This document shows, in pieces, positions 7,741-15,136 of a DNA stretch of 35,776 bases; position 1 is the stretch's first letter; each line of letters begins with the position of its first letter. The notes beneath the pieces are model-generated. The model was not told the DNA's origin, made no database searches, and saw only the letters and a program-made list of their open reading frames with translations. Source of the DNA: a virus. The translations under genes and the position numbers were made by a program. The stretch is taken from positions 1 through 35,776 of IMG/VR virus record IMGVR_UViG_3300032265_000032, one strand, 5' to 3'.

Positions 7741-8390
7741 GTTGTATTAGCGTGAGCATTGTTATTGGCTTGGTAATTAGCATAGCTAGGTGAACTTAAT
7801 AATGATCCATTGCCTAAAAATCTACCTGCACCTGAACTATCATTTACATTAAATGCAGTATTACCAGCTACTTGTGGCATAGATGCTAATAAACCCATAA
7901 GTGGGAATAGTTGATTAATAGTAGGAACTTGATCTGCTGCACCTGCTACTGGAAGTTTAATAGTAGCATCAGCAGATGAAGCAGAAGATTTATTTAATGA
8001 ATCTCCAATATAATTTCTATTTCCAGAAACTCCACTACCATTAGATCTGCCATTCATAAAACCAAAGAAATTTGGTGATGACTCTTGTGTATAATATTGA
8101 CCTTTTTGTGGGTCATAATATACTTGACCACCTTTATTATTAGTAAAATTATTATCAGATGATGATGTAGCTGTAGATCCAGTAGGATTATAGTTATAAT
8201 ACTGAGTAGCACTTGAATCTGGTTGATGATACACAACATCTTGTGCATTATTAATTAGGTTTGCCATATTACCATTATTAGACAATGGAGAATAATTAGG
8301 TGCAATATAAGGATTAGATGCAATAGTTTGTATTGCATTAGAAACAGCTCCGTTATTTACACTATTATTTTTATTAAATATATCACCCAT
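7737..8390 (-). CDS. Low-complexity Asn/Ser-rich protein downstream of portal
   Basis: The product has 217 residues rich in Asn, Ser, Tyr and Gly, with no recognisable fold and one Gly-containing hydrophobic patch (INQLFPLMGLLASMPQVAG). Its ATG lies 8 nt inside the end of the portal gene, and its own stop overlaps the next start as ATGA. Tight coupling to the portal suggests a virion or assembly role. An ejection or head-interior protein is possible but unproven. Confidence 0.65.
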   Translation of the reverse strand: MGDIFNKNNSVNNGAVSNAIQTIASNPYIAPNYSPLSNNGNMANLINNAQDVVYHQPDSSATQYYNYNPTGSTATSSSDNNFTNNKGGQVYYDPQKGQYYTQESSPNFFGFMNGRSNGSGVSGNRNYIGDSLNKSSASSADATIKLPVAGAADQVPTINQLFPLMGLLASMPQVAGNTAFNVNDSSGAGRFLGNGSLLSSPSYANYQANNNAHANTT

Positions 8391-10443
8391 GATATTGTCC
8401 TTGTAACTTGGATATTTTGTCTATAGAGTCTACAATCATCTTAGCTTGATCTGTTCTGATCTTCTCGCCTTGAGCTGCTGTATTTACTTGTAGCTTGAAT
8501 TGTTCCATCTGCATTTCTAATTGTTGCTTAGCGGCTTCTAATCTTAACTTCTCAGCTTCTATTTGGTTCTTAGCTTGATCGCTTTGTGCTCTGATTTGAG
8601 CTTGTGTTACTTGAGCTTGAGCTAGGATTTTAGTTGATTCAATAGTAGGATCAGGTTGAGGCTGTTGTTGAGCAGCTTGTTGAGCTAACTCTGCTGCCTT
8701 CTGATCGTCAATCTCATTCATGAAGCTAGATGAATCTCTGAATCCTGCCATGTGAATAAACTTAGCTAGTGTATCTCTATACTGTTTAAGATTAACTAAT
8801 GGATTACTTAAACCATATTGTTGGATGATCTGTTCTTGTTTACCTAAAATCATTTGTGTAGTAGCTAATTGCTCTTGTTTAGAACCGTTACCTAAACCTA
8901 CATGGATAGTCACTTCGTATTGGTCATGCCATTCACGAGGATTAAATGCCACAAACTTGCCATTAATGCGTAATGTACGTTCTTTATCTTGGTACTTGCA
9001 TAGTAGGTGTAGGATACCTTTGAAAAGCGATTTAACACCTGTTTCTGCAAAGATACGAGCTATTAATTCTAGCTTACCTTGTGCTGCATTAGCCATAGTT
9101 GCCACAGCAGTTGCAGTAGCATTTTGTAATACGTTAGGATCTAAGCCTTGATTCATGTCACTTACACCAGTACGCTTAGCTTGCACTTGGTCTAAGTAGT
9201 CCATCATTGGGAATGATTGGTTAGCTGTAGACTGTACTGTTAATGGTACGATTGCACTAGGATCTTTAACACGAATGACACCGCCAGCAGTAGAGGTAAG
9301 TAAGTCATCTAAGTTTACTTTGCCTTCAACAGCAGCGACACGATAGTTATTAGTTAGGTATAAATTATCTAACATTTGGCGAAGGATTGTAGACTTGGTT
9401 AATTGTAAGTCAATGACCTTATCTGCTAAACCTTGACCATAGAATTTGTGTGGGATTGGTGATGGGCATACAGAATAGAATGGCACATAGTCACATTCCT
9501 CGTCTGATAGAATAGTGTTACCAGCATATAATACTCTGCGTAACTCAGCTACACCGTCATCATTTTGGTCTACCTTAATATAGCACTCATAAACCTCAAT
9601 AAGCTGCATTGTATGGTCTTGAGATTGCATATCTAGTGGTTGTTCACCACGAGTATAACGTGCAATTCTTTCTGGGCTAAACTGTAGTGCATCACCTGTT
9701 GGCAATGTATCTACAACCTTAGCTTCAAAACCCATAGCAATTAGGTCTGATCTTGTTACCATTCTACGTTGAGCACAGAATGGAGCATCTTCAATCTTGC
9801 GAGCACGTTTAGATATTAAGAATTCCTCTGGTGGAACATTCTCAACCACAACCTTGCCTAAATTAATTTTCTTGCGTAGCTTAACATCATGAGAAACTGT
9901 TTTAGTTTCCATGCCTGTCATCTCATCTGCTACTATTACTTCTTTTGTATTTTGACTAACTACTTCTGTTTCAGGATCTTGTAATAAGTATGTGAGTTCA
10001 TCGTCTGTTAGGTTTGCATACTTCTCATAGTTGACATCAATCTTATCTTGCCAGTATGCTTTTACTACACCATTCTTTTCTAATAGTGCATCTTTAAACC
10101 AATTATGAAGGATAATGAAGCCATCGTTGTCTTTATAAAACACATGATTAGCTAGTGTTGTTGCTTGGTCGGCAAATGGTTCGTCACCTTCACGAACTGG
10201 CTCAAACTTAACTACATCATCAGATGCAGAAAATACACGAATGATTTGTGGTATAGCACCGTCAATTACTTCAGCTACTTCTTTAGTAACAATAGAAGAT
10301 CTACCTTCTACTTCGTTACCATAAGGCTGTCCGATATAATATTCTAATGCTTTTTGACGGTCATAAATAGTTTCCGTCATCACATAGCCAATGGCATTGT
10401 GAATCTCAGCTTGAATAATTGACTTTAATTTAACTTGTTCCAT
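8383..10443 (-). CDS. Portal protein (P22-like)
   Basis: The product has 686 residues, the size expected for P22-type portals. The N-terminal part has YDRQKALEYYIGQPYGNE and EVAEVIDGAIPQIIRVFSAS, and the central part has NVPPEEFLISKRARKIEDAP and ECDYVPFYSVCPSPIPHKFY, all typical of this portal family in Bcep22- and P22-like podoviruses. Residues about 585-686 are a Gln/Ala-rich coiled coil, like the barrel helices of P22-type portals. It forms the dodecameric DNA channel at one capsid vertex. The gene abuts the terminase (TAA then ATG with no gap). Confidence 0.9.
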   Translation of the reverse strand: MEQVKLKSIIQAEIHNAIGYVMTETIYDRQKALEYYIGQPYGNEVEGRSSIVTKEVAEVIDGAIPQIIRVFSASDDVVKFEPVREGDEPFADQATTLANHVFYKDNDGFIILHNWFKDALLEKNGVVKAYWQDKIDVNYEKYANLTDDELTYLLQDPETEVVSQNTKEVIVADEMTGMETKTVSHDVKLRKKINLGKVVVENVPPEEFLISKRARKIEDAPFCAQRRMVTRSDLIAMGFEAKVVDTLPTGDALQFSPERIARYTRGEQPLDMQSQDHTMQLIEVYECYIKVDQNDDGVAELRRVLYAGNTILSDEECDYVPFYSVCPSPIPHKFYGQGLADKVIDLQLTKSTILRQMLDNLYLTNNYRVAAVEGKVNLDDLLTSTAGGVIRVKDPSAIVPLTVQSTANQSFPMMDYLDQVQAKRTGVSDMNQGLDPNVLQNATATAVATMANAAQGKLELIARIFAETGVKSLFKGILHLLCKYQDKERTLRINGKFVAFNPREWHDQYEVTIHVGLGNGSKQEQLATTQMILGKQEQIIQQYGLSNPLVNLKQYRDTLAKFIHMAGFRDSSSFMNEIDDQKAAELAQQAAQQQPQPDPTIESTKILAQAQVTQAQIRAQSDQAKNQIEAEKLRLEAAKQQLEMQMEQFKLQVNTAAQGEKIRTDQAKMIVDSIDKISKLQGQYHG

Positions 10444-11706
10444 TTATACAATCCATGATTTATCATAATTAAGAGGTGCACCCCAAGTGGAGTCGTTCTC
10501 ATCTAATCCTACAGCTAAGTATCTAAATGCGTCAGATCCATGAGAACACCAGTCATGTAACGGTGTGTCATAAAAGACATTACGCTTCTCATCAAACACT
10601 CGTCTATAGTTACGAAGTGCATCTAGTCCAGACTTAACCTTATGGTCAAACCAGCATCTAGGAAGTAATTGTCTGACAGCTTGAATACCATCTGGTACGC
10701 TTAGCTTTGGTACTACTGTTATTTCTAATCCTGCTAGTTCTAGCATCTCTTTACGAGATTTACCAGTTCCTAGTTCTCTTACTACCACGTCATGAGGTAA
10801 CAGTTGAATTGCATTGTCCCAGCCATTATCACGAAGGTAACTAACATATGTATCTAATCCTTGTCCATGATTCTCATAGTAATCTATAAGTCTTACTTCT
10901 TTACCTACTAACTGAGCTACCCAGATTGCTGTTGAATCTGACATACCTAAGTCCCATGCACAGTAAGTCTGTGATAGTTCCTCTCTAGGGATAGTAGTAA
11001 TTCTGTTTTGTTGTTCTAAATCGTTTATGATCTTACCGTAGTAAGAACCTTCTACTGCTGCATTAAAGCTAGTTTCAAACTCTTGGTTATACTTATCGTC
11101 ACCCATCTCAGCTTTTGCAGCTGCTAACTCTTGTGGGTTAATAAGTTGAGTTTCGGATGCCTTAAACTCTAATAGCTTCCAGTTGTCTTGTGCCTTCTCA
11201 GCACGATCTCGCAAGTCTTTAAAGTGGTTATTGCCTTTAGGTGTGCCAATAAACATAGACCAACCTAATCGGTCAGCCAATGCAGGTCTAACTACTTCTG
11301 AGAATATGGCAGGATTTACGTCACCAATCTCGTCTATAACAACACCGTCTAAATAGATACCACGAAGTGAGTCTGGGTTATCTGCACCGTATAAAGATAT
11401 ACGTCTACCCATAAAGTCAACACGAAGCTCAGCAATGTTTGCTACAGCACCTAATGGTCTTGTATACTTGAGTAAGTAATCCCATGCTATACGCTTACAT
11501 TGTGCGTATGTAGGTGCTATATAAGCAAATCTAGGGCTATCTTTGTCACAGATAAGGGATGCGTGTATAAGCTGGTTAATAGCTGATACGGTCTTACCCA
11601 TACGTCTGTGTGCTACAACAACAGTAAACCTATTATCTTTTACAGCTTGATGAATAAGTTTTTGTGGCTCACGAGGTCTATAACCTGTGTCTAAAGTATC
11701 ACTCAA
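10444..11706 (-). CDS. terL: Terminase large subunit (ATPase and nuclease)
   Basis: The product has 420 residues. The ATPase domain has Walker A at residues 32-39 (AHRRMGKT), a Walker B at 122-126 (VVIDE, catalytic E126) and the coupling motif GTPKG at 154-158. The C-terminal RNase H-like nuclease shows WDLGMSDSTA near residue 250, LLPHDVVVRE with a conserved HD, and the final acidic site GSDAFRY. It cuts and pumps phage DNA into proheads with the small subunit, whose gene overlaps its start by 8 nt. It belongs to the Terminase_6 type group. All expected catalytic residues appear intact. Confidence 0.93.
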   Translation of the reverse strand: MSDTLDTGYRPREPQKLIHQAVKDNRFTVVVAHRRMGKTVSAINQLIHASLICDKDSPRFAYIAPTYAQCKRIAWDYLLKYTRPLGAVANIAELRVDFMGRRISLYGADNPDSLRGIYLDGVVIDEIGDVNPAIFSEVVRPALADRLGWSMFIGTPKGNNHFKDLRDRAEKAQDNWKLLEFKASETQLINPQELAAAKAEMGDDKYNQEFETSFNAAVEGSYYGKIINDLEQQNRITTIPREELSQTYCAWDLGMSDSTAIWVAQLVGKEVRLIDYYENHGQGLDTYVSYLRDNGWDNAIQLLPHDVVVRELGTGKSRKEMLELAGLEITVVPKLSVPDGIQAVRQLLPRCWFDHKVKSGLDALRNYRRVFDEKRNVFYDTPLHDWCSHGSDAFRYLAVGLDENDSTWGAPLNYDKSWIV

Positions 11707-11974
11707 TGCCAGTCACAATCTTAATTGTAATAGGCTCATCTGAATCACCAGTTAGTTTATTCTCTTGTAGGGCTTTACCGTCTAAACGATCACCTAATTC
11801 TTTTATAGCAGCCATATCACCTTCTGTGGCTTTGTTAAGTAATGCTTCTGCTATTAGTCTTAGGCGTTGAGCATCATCTTGAACGACTGCTCGTCTAATT
11901 GTTTCAGCCCATAATCTATTGGATTTAATAGAGTTTTTGTTTCCTAATGGTGCACCGACTTTGTTTTCTGACAT
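11699..11974 (-). CDS. terS: Probable terminase small subunit
   Basis: The product has 91 residues. It begins with KVGAPLGNKNSIKSNRLWAETIRRA and continues with RLRLIAEALLNKATEGDMAAIKELGDRLDGKAL, the pattern of short DNA-binding proteins located directly upstream of terL in many podoviruses. GGAG lies 8 nt before the ATG. It would recognise the packaging site and load TerL. The assignment relies on position and overall pattern; no canonical HTH is obvious. A pair of 9-bp direct repeats lies just upstream. Confidence 0.7.
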   Translation of the reverse strand: MSENKVGAPLGNKNSIKSNRLWAETIRRAVVQDDAQRLRLIAEALLNKATEGDMAAIKELGDRLDGKALQENKLTGDSDEPITIKIVTGIE

Positions 11975-12004
11975 AATTGTAACTCCATTACTGGGTCATT
12001 ACCT

Positions 12005-12022
12005 TAGTGTGTATAGTGTGTA
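12005..12022. repeat. Two tandem 9-bp repeats upstream of terS
   Basis: TAGTGTGTA occurs twice without a gap, 31 nt before the terS start. A TATAAT box (12022-12027, minus strand) abuts them. Directly repeated sites near terS can be packaging-protein or regulator binding sites. There is no good -35 match for the TATAAT box. Confidence 0.5.
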
Positions 12023-12181
12023 TTATACTTTTTTAGCTGCGTTGTTTTTAGCTTTGTACATTGCAAATACTTGTGACTTCTTAGAAGCTGGATTAGCTTT
12101 ACCCATACCAGAACCTGCTTTAGGTTTGATAGAAGTTTTAACTTTCTTGTTTGGTAATTTTAAACCTGAACCTGATGCCAT
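12023..12181 (-). CDS. Tiny Lys-rich protein (52 residues)
   Basis: The frame ATG 12181 to TAA 12023 gives 52 residues, opening MASGSGLKLPNKKVK and continuing with SGMGKANPASKKSQVFAMYK. It is strongly basic with Gly/Ser, so nucleic-acid binding or a virion-internal basic protein is possible. It is the last of four small basic genes before terS. No family is recognised. Confidence 0.65.
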   Translation of the reverse strand: MASGSGLKLPNKKVKTSIKPKAGSGMGKANPASKKSQVFAMYKAKNNAAKKV

Positions 12182-12183
12182 GA

Positions 12184-12321
12184 TTATTTTCCTTTTTTCT
12201 TAGTTAGTTTCTTTTCTGCTTTCTTTTCTGCTACTTCTTTCTTCTTAGATTCTGCTTTTTCATGCTTCTTCATAGCAGCCTTAGATTTGTACATCTCTTT
12301 ACCTTCTTTAATCATTGCCAT
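12184..12321 (-). CDS. Tiny Lys/Glu helical protein (45 residues)
   Basis: The frame ATG 12321 to TAA 12184 gives 45 residues, about half Lys and Glu, probably one long charged helix (KSKAAMKKHEKAESKKKEVA). Its ATG overlaps the upstream stop as TAATG, which supports a real, coupled gene. Function unknown; DNA or RNA compaction is a guess. Confidence 0.6.
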   Translation of the reverse strand: MAMIKEGKEMYKSKAAMKKHEKAESKKKEVAEKKAEKKLTKKKGK

Positions 12322-12473
12322 TATTTTTTAGCCTTTCTTGCTTCGCTAAGTGCAATTGCAATTGCTTGTTTTTGGCTTGTCACTTTTTTAGATGACTTAC
12401 CAGATTTAAGAGTGCCTGACTTCCACTCATCCATAACTTTCTTGATCTTTGGTGAAGGTTTTTTAGTTGACAT
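12321..12473 (-). CDS. DUF6496-like small basic protein (50 residues)
   Basis: The frame ATG 12473 to TAA 12321 gives 50 residues. The pattern PKIKKVMDEWKSGTLKSGKS followed by KKVTSQKQAIAIALSEARKA matches the DUF6496 family as I remember it, small proteins found in phages and bacteria with no settled function. The helix with AIAIALSEA is the most conserved part. It is embedded in a run of tiny basic genes. Confidence 0.75.
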   Translation of the reverse strand: MSTKKPSPKIKKVMDEWKSGTLKSGKSSKKVTSQKQAIAIALSEARKAKK

Positions 12474-12474
12474 A

Positions 12475-12684
12475 TTAGTAGAATTTTCCTTTTAGTGGGT
12501 TTTTACCGTACTTCTTACCTGCTTTAATGAATTCTACCATACGTTTTTGAATCGGTTCAGCTTGAGCTACATTGTTAGGCTTTGGTTTAGTTTCGCCACC
12601 TACTTCGTTAGCAATTTTACCCATGTGTGATTTTTCCATGAGTGCTGCAATATCATCAAGTTTTCTCATTGGTTTAGATGCCAT
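12475..12684 (-). CDS. Small basic protein, unknown function (69 residues)
   Basis: The product starts MASKPMRKLDDIAALMEKS and ends with KAGKKYGKNPLKGKFY. It has an N-terminal amphipathic helix and a Lys/Gly-rich tail. It sits one nucleotide upstream of the DUF6496-like gene, so the cluster is probably one translational unit. No family is recognised. Confidence 0.65.
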   Translation of the reverse strand: MASKPMRKLDDIAALMEKSHMGKIANEVGGETKPKPNNVAQAEPIQKRMVEFIKAGKKYGKNPLKGKFY

Positions 12685-12695
12685 GATTGTGATTC

Positions 12696-13085
12696 CTATT
12701 TTAAAAATCTTAGTTTATATAATGTTGAGTCACATAGGTCAGCTATGGGATCAATCAATGTTTGTAGTTCTGAATCTTGTGGTAACTTATCTCGTAACTG
12801 TTTTACGTTGTTAGCAAAATCTTCTATCTCAGCTACTGGATCTGACTTAGGCGGTGCATAAGCATCTGGGAAGTCCATGATCTGACCATATTTACCCATG
12901 TATGCTTCTATAACGTCATCCGTTAAATCATTAAGCTCATCATAAAAATTTCCTAATGCTTTGTGCTGCGAATATGACTTAGAACTCCAATGGAGTAAAT
13001 GAGTATTAGTTACTTCATGTAAGCACATGAGAGCAAATATACTTGCTACCTTGTCATCACTAACGTCATTCTGAAATGGTGTCAT
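12696..13085 (-). CDS. DUF5856-like helical protein
   Basis: The product has 129 residues and is all-helical. The segment FALMCLHEVTNTHLLHWSSK followed by SYSQHKALGNFYDELNDLTD and DVIEAYMGKYG resembles DUF5856, a family known from marine phages. The arrangement of His, Glu and Trp on helices recalls ferritin/Dps-like four-helix proteins, but this is inference and I do not see a full ferroxidase site. The start overlaps the upstream zinc-ribbon gene by 20 nt. Confidence 0.65.
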   Translation of the reverse strand: MTPFQNDVSDDKVASIFALMCLHEVTNTHLLHWSSKSYSQHKALGNFYDELNDLTDDVIEAYMGKYGQIMDFPDAYAPPKSDPVAEIEDFANNVKQLRDKLPQDSELQTLIDPIADLCDSTLYKLRFLK

Positions 13086-13215
13086 CTTCGTTTTCCTCTA
13101 CAGGCTCAGGCTGTAGTTTAATGTATCTGCGATCATATTGACATTCTGGACAAAAGTCATACCCTGTGGAGTCAAATGGATCACCGCAGGAAGTACACAC
13201 AGATATTTTTATCAT
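13066..13215 (-). CDS. Small zinc-ribbon protein (49 residues)
   Basis: The frame ATG 13215 to TGA 13066 gives 49 residues with two CxxC knuckles, C7-T-S-C10 and C22-P-E-C25, and an acidic tail (EPVEENEDDTISE). It would bind one zinc ion. The start lies directly after the T-run of a hairpin, and the only Shine-Dalgarno-like GAGG is 11 nt upstream inside the 3' arm of that hairpin, so translation may be controlled by the leader structure. Function unknown. Confidence 0.7.
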   Translation of the reverse strand: MIKISVCTSCGDPFDSTGYDFCPECQYDRRYIKLQPEPVEENEDDTISE

Positions 13216-13300
13216 AAAAAGTTAAGCCTCACACAAGGAGAGAGGATTGTGCAAGGCTTGGGAGGGATTCTTTACGTTTCTTTGGGCAACACTCTGCCCA
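13216..13300 (-). ncRNA. Candidate structured leader or small RNA with two hairpins
   Basis: Downstream of a TGGTATAAT promoter, the leftward transcript would start near 13304 and fold a 6-bp hairpin TGGGCA/TGCCCA (13283-13300, loop gagtgt). About 23 nt later comes a longer hairpin: AAGCCT/AGGCTT plus CACAA/TTGTG separated by a 2x2 internal loop (13224-13259), then AAC and five T (13216-13220). This looks like promoter, RNA, terminator or attenuator, with the zinc-ribbon ATG immediately after the T-run. It is not a known family to me. Confidence 0.5.
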
Positions 13301-13310
13301 CATAGTCGGT

Positions 13311-13319
13311 ATTATACCA
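13311..13319 (-). promoter_or_regulatory. Extended -10 promoter (TGGTATAAT), leftward
   Basis: A perfect TATAAT with the extended TGn element sits in the 129-bp gap between the 109-residue gene and the zinc-ribbon gene. No clear TTGACA lies 16-18 nt upstream, which extended -10 promoters do not need. It would give the capsid-side half of the leftward arm its own start. Confidence 0.6.
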
Positions 13320-13344
13320 CAAGTGACTCTCTTTTCGCCAGCAT

Positions 13345-13674
13345 TTATGCGTTTATCCTGCGTGAACTTATAGTAAGCAAATTATCTAGTGCCATATCTA
13401 ATTGCCATGAGTACGCAAGCGGAGGTTTAGCACCTAAGTATTTAGCATAAATAGCCTGTTGTTGACCTTTATCAAGGCTATGGATAATTGCATCTAATGT
13501 CTTAACATTGGTTTGATCCATTGCATTAAGCATATGCTCAAACTCATCTTCCGTAGATTCTCCACCAGATGACATACCCAAGCTCTTAGATGGATAACCA
13601 AGCATAGTATTAGTAGACTTCATATATAGTTTCCAATCATCTAGGATTGATAATAAACGTTCCATTGTTATCAT
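13345..13674 (-). CDS. Putative phage regulator, antiterminator Q-like or sigma-like helical protein
   Basis: The product has 109 residues. The C-terminal half (VKTLDAIIHSLDKGQQQAIY, then AKYLGAKPPLAY and LDNLLTISSRRINA) resembles a group of small phage proteins that combine a sigma region 4-like helix pair with the layout of Q-type antiterminators. The promoter and hairpins of 13216-13319 lie directly downstream, as expected for a late-gene regulator next to its target. The start at 13674 overlaps the upstream stop as ATGA. The functional assignment is tentative. Confidence 0.5.
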   Translation of the reverse strand: MITMERLLSILDDWKLYMKSTNTMLGYPSKSLGMSSGGESTEDEFEHMLNAMDQTNVKTLDAIIHSLDKGQQQAIYAKYLGAKPPLAYSWQLDMALDNLLTISSRRINA

Positions 13675-13868
13675 GTTATACCATGTACTTGCTCAACAGC
13701 ACGAATTAACTCAATCAAGTCTGCTAATGATTCTTTATCTTCAACATTCCATTTATGAAGTTTAAGTACTTGTATAATTTCTTGTAGGTTTAAAGGAAGT
13801 ATAAACCTAGCACCATTTTTCATTCTGTGAATATGCTTTTCTTTTGGTATAGTAAGTAACTTACCCAT
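13671..13868 (-). CDS. Small protein, unknown function (65 residues)
   Basis: The product is basic at its N-terminus (LTIPKEKHIHRMKNGARFIL) and helical after that (ESLADLIELIRAVEQVHG). Its ATG overlaps the end of the upstream 40-residue gene by 8 nt, and its stop overlaps the next start as ATGA. The tight overlaps support a real gene. A regulatory role is possible given its neighbours. Confidence 0.65.
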   Translation of the reverse strand: MGKLLTIPKEKHIHRMKNGARFILPLNLQEIIQVLKLHKWNVEDKESLADLIELIRAVEQVHGIT

Positions 13869-13983
13869 GTTTTATATGCTCCTCTATTAATCTAGCAAAT
13901 CTTATCATGCGTTCTATGCTTACTGGTTCGTATCCTGTTGGAAATACTTTTTTGTATATAGCAATAATATCTTCTTGCGTCAT
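13861..13983 (-). CDS. Tiny protein (40 residues), unknown function
   Basis: The frame ATG 13983 to TAA 13861 gives MTQEDIIAIYKKVFPTGYEP, then VSIERMIRFARLIEEHIKHG. It fills the gap between two genes exactly: its ATG overlaps the upstream stop as ATGA and its end overlaps the next ATG by 8 nt. The pattern (short helix, GYEPVS turn, IxRFARLIE helix) recurs in small phage proteins as I remember them, without known function. Confidence 0.7.
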   Translation of the reverse strand: MTQEDIIAIYKKVFPTGYEPVSIERMIRFARLIEEHIKHG

Positions 13984-14381
13984 ATTCCTACCTTAACTCC
14001 TTCTGAACCTATTGCACTTTCACCAAATGAATCTAATGTCACATTGTGTCGTAAGTTATGCTTAGTATCTTTTTCTGTGTATGTATGCGTTTGTAATATT
14101 TTATCTTGAGATATATTTAAATTGTGATTAAAGATTTCATCTAGGGGATGTCGTTTAGGTTTGTAATATTTATATAGTTTTTTACCAGCATCATTGTATA
14201 GCAATCCTTCCTGTACTAATTCCATGAGAGGATATTTTAATTCATACTGGTGAACTCTAATTATAACAGCAAGCTGTACAGATGTTTTAATCTCATCACC
14301 TATGATTTTCATAATCTCTTGTTTTAAATAATTTCTTTTTTCAATTTGAGATAAGTGATCTAGTGATAATTTAGGATACAT
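13980..14381 (-). CDS. Winged-helix-like DNA-binding protein
   Basis: The product has 133 residues. Residues about 15-70 (YLKQEIMKIIGDEIKTSVQL, AVIIRVHQYELKYPLMELVQ, EGLLYNDAGKKLYKYY) look like a winged helix: three helices followed by a beta hairpin carrying basic residues. The C-terminal half is polar and probably disordered. A regulator of the phage transcription programme is plausible. It is coupled to the following 40-residue gene by ATGA and overlaps the upstream nuclease-like gene by 11 nt. Confidence 0.6.
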   Translation of the reverse strand: MYPKLSLDHLSQIEKRNYLKQEIMKIIGDEIKTSVQLAVIIRVHQYELKYPLMELVQEGLLYNDAGKKLYKYYKPKRHPLDEIFNHNLNISQDKILQTHTYTEKDTKHNLRHNVTLDSFGESAIGSEGVKVGI

Positions 14382-14688
14382 CTTTCACCTTACATATCCA
14401 TTTCTTTTTATCGGTCTGACTCCATCCATGAACATGGATAGTCCAACCTGCATCACGAACTACACCTACATTTTCATGGTCAGCTATTTTTTTAATCCTA
14501 GCGTTCATGTTGGTAGTGGTTGTTGTTTGAACAGCAAGAACTTCTTTACCTTTAAGAGCTAGTAAATCTATAAATCCAAATAAGTCTTGTCTAATTCTGG
14601 CAAATGCGTTCCAATGTTCTACTACAGCTACTGTGTAGCCTTCTTCTCTAAGTTTCTTTAATGACAGCTGGGTTGGTGAGATTGCCAA
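14371..14688 (-). CDS. PD-(D/E)XK-like nuclease or resolvase fold protein
   Basis: The product has 105 residues. SPTQLSLKKLREEGYTVAVV followed by RQDLFGFIDLLALKGKEVLAVQTTT gives the core of a restriction-endonuclease-like fold, with D41 and Q54-T-T in the place of D and (E/Q)xK; the Lys is replaced by Thr, so activity is uncertain. The gene starts with TTG at 14688, supported by GGAG 6 nt upstream, and overlaps the previous gene by 41 nt. It stands next to NinB and YbcO homologues, which supports a recombination or junction-processing role. Confidence 0.6.
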   Translation of the reverse strand: MAISPTQLSLKKLREEGYTVAVVEHWNAFARIRQDLFGFIDLLALKGKEVLAVQTTTTTNMNARIKKIADHENVGVVRDAGWTIHVHGWSQTDKKKWICKVKDVS

Positions 14689-14824
14689 ATTGTTCTCCGT
14701 TAGGTTTTTCTGTGCCTTCTTTTAATCTATCTTTTTTAAATATACGATCAAAGTTTTCTTCAAACTCTTTGGTGTTTGGTTTGTTAATAAGACTGTCACC
14801 AGTAATTCCGTTAGTAGATGCCAT
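14648..14824 (-). CDS. Small polar protein (58 residues), unknown function
   Basis: The frame ATG 14824 to TAG 14648 gives MASTNGITGDSLINKPNTKE, then FEENFDRIFKKDRLKEGTEK and a polar tail. It starts directly after the stop of the YbcO-like gene. The end overlaps the TTG start of the nuclease-like gene by 41 nt. Family unknown. Confidence 0.55.
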   Translation of the reverse strand: MASTNGITGDSLINKPNTKEFEENFDRIFKKDRLKEGTEKPNGEQFGNLTNPAVIKET

Positions 14825-15136
14825 TTACTTTACCTCTATCATTCCATGTTCTAAAAGATATTGCATAGTTCCTATGTAAGCACGATTCCACATTGCACGT
14901 CTATCATCACGAGATAATGTTTTACCATTGTCTAATTCTGTATGGCAAGTATGGCATAGTGCTGCTACAAGTGCGTCTGATACTTTTATACCCATGCCTT
15001 TGCCCTCATTCCTATGAGCTGCACAAACTGATTCAGATAAACGACCACAGCATTGGCATGGCAGTTCTCTAACTAATTTAATGAGCTTGGGATTGCGGTA
15101 AACCATCTTGGAATGAGCATCCGTATTCGTTACCAA
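14825..15136 (-). CDS. YbcO/DUF1364-like HNH-type nuclease
   Basis: The product has up to 103 residues. Cysteines C27, C29, C30 and C38 with H41, then C61-H-T-C64-H65, form a zinc-dependent HNH-like site typical of the DUF1364 (YbcO) family found in the nin region of lambdoid phages. The end MWNRAYIGTMQYLLEHG also fits. It lies immediately after ninB, the order seen in lambdoid phages, and probably helps process recombination intermediates. The start is uncertain: TTG at 15136, or ATG at 15106, which would remove 10 residues. Confidence 0.75.
   Translation of the reverse strand: MVTNTDAHSKMVYRNPKLIKLVRELPCQCCGRLSESVCAAHRNEGKGMGIKVSDALVAALCHTCHTELDNGKTLSRDDRRAMWNRAYIGTMQYLLEHGMIEVK

Noticed and set aside
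8825-9151. 108-residue plus-strand ORF within the portal gene
   Set aside because: It lies fully opposite a strongly conserved portal sequence, has many Cys and Ser residues and no ribosome site; an antisense shadow.
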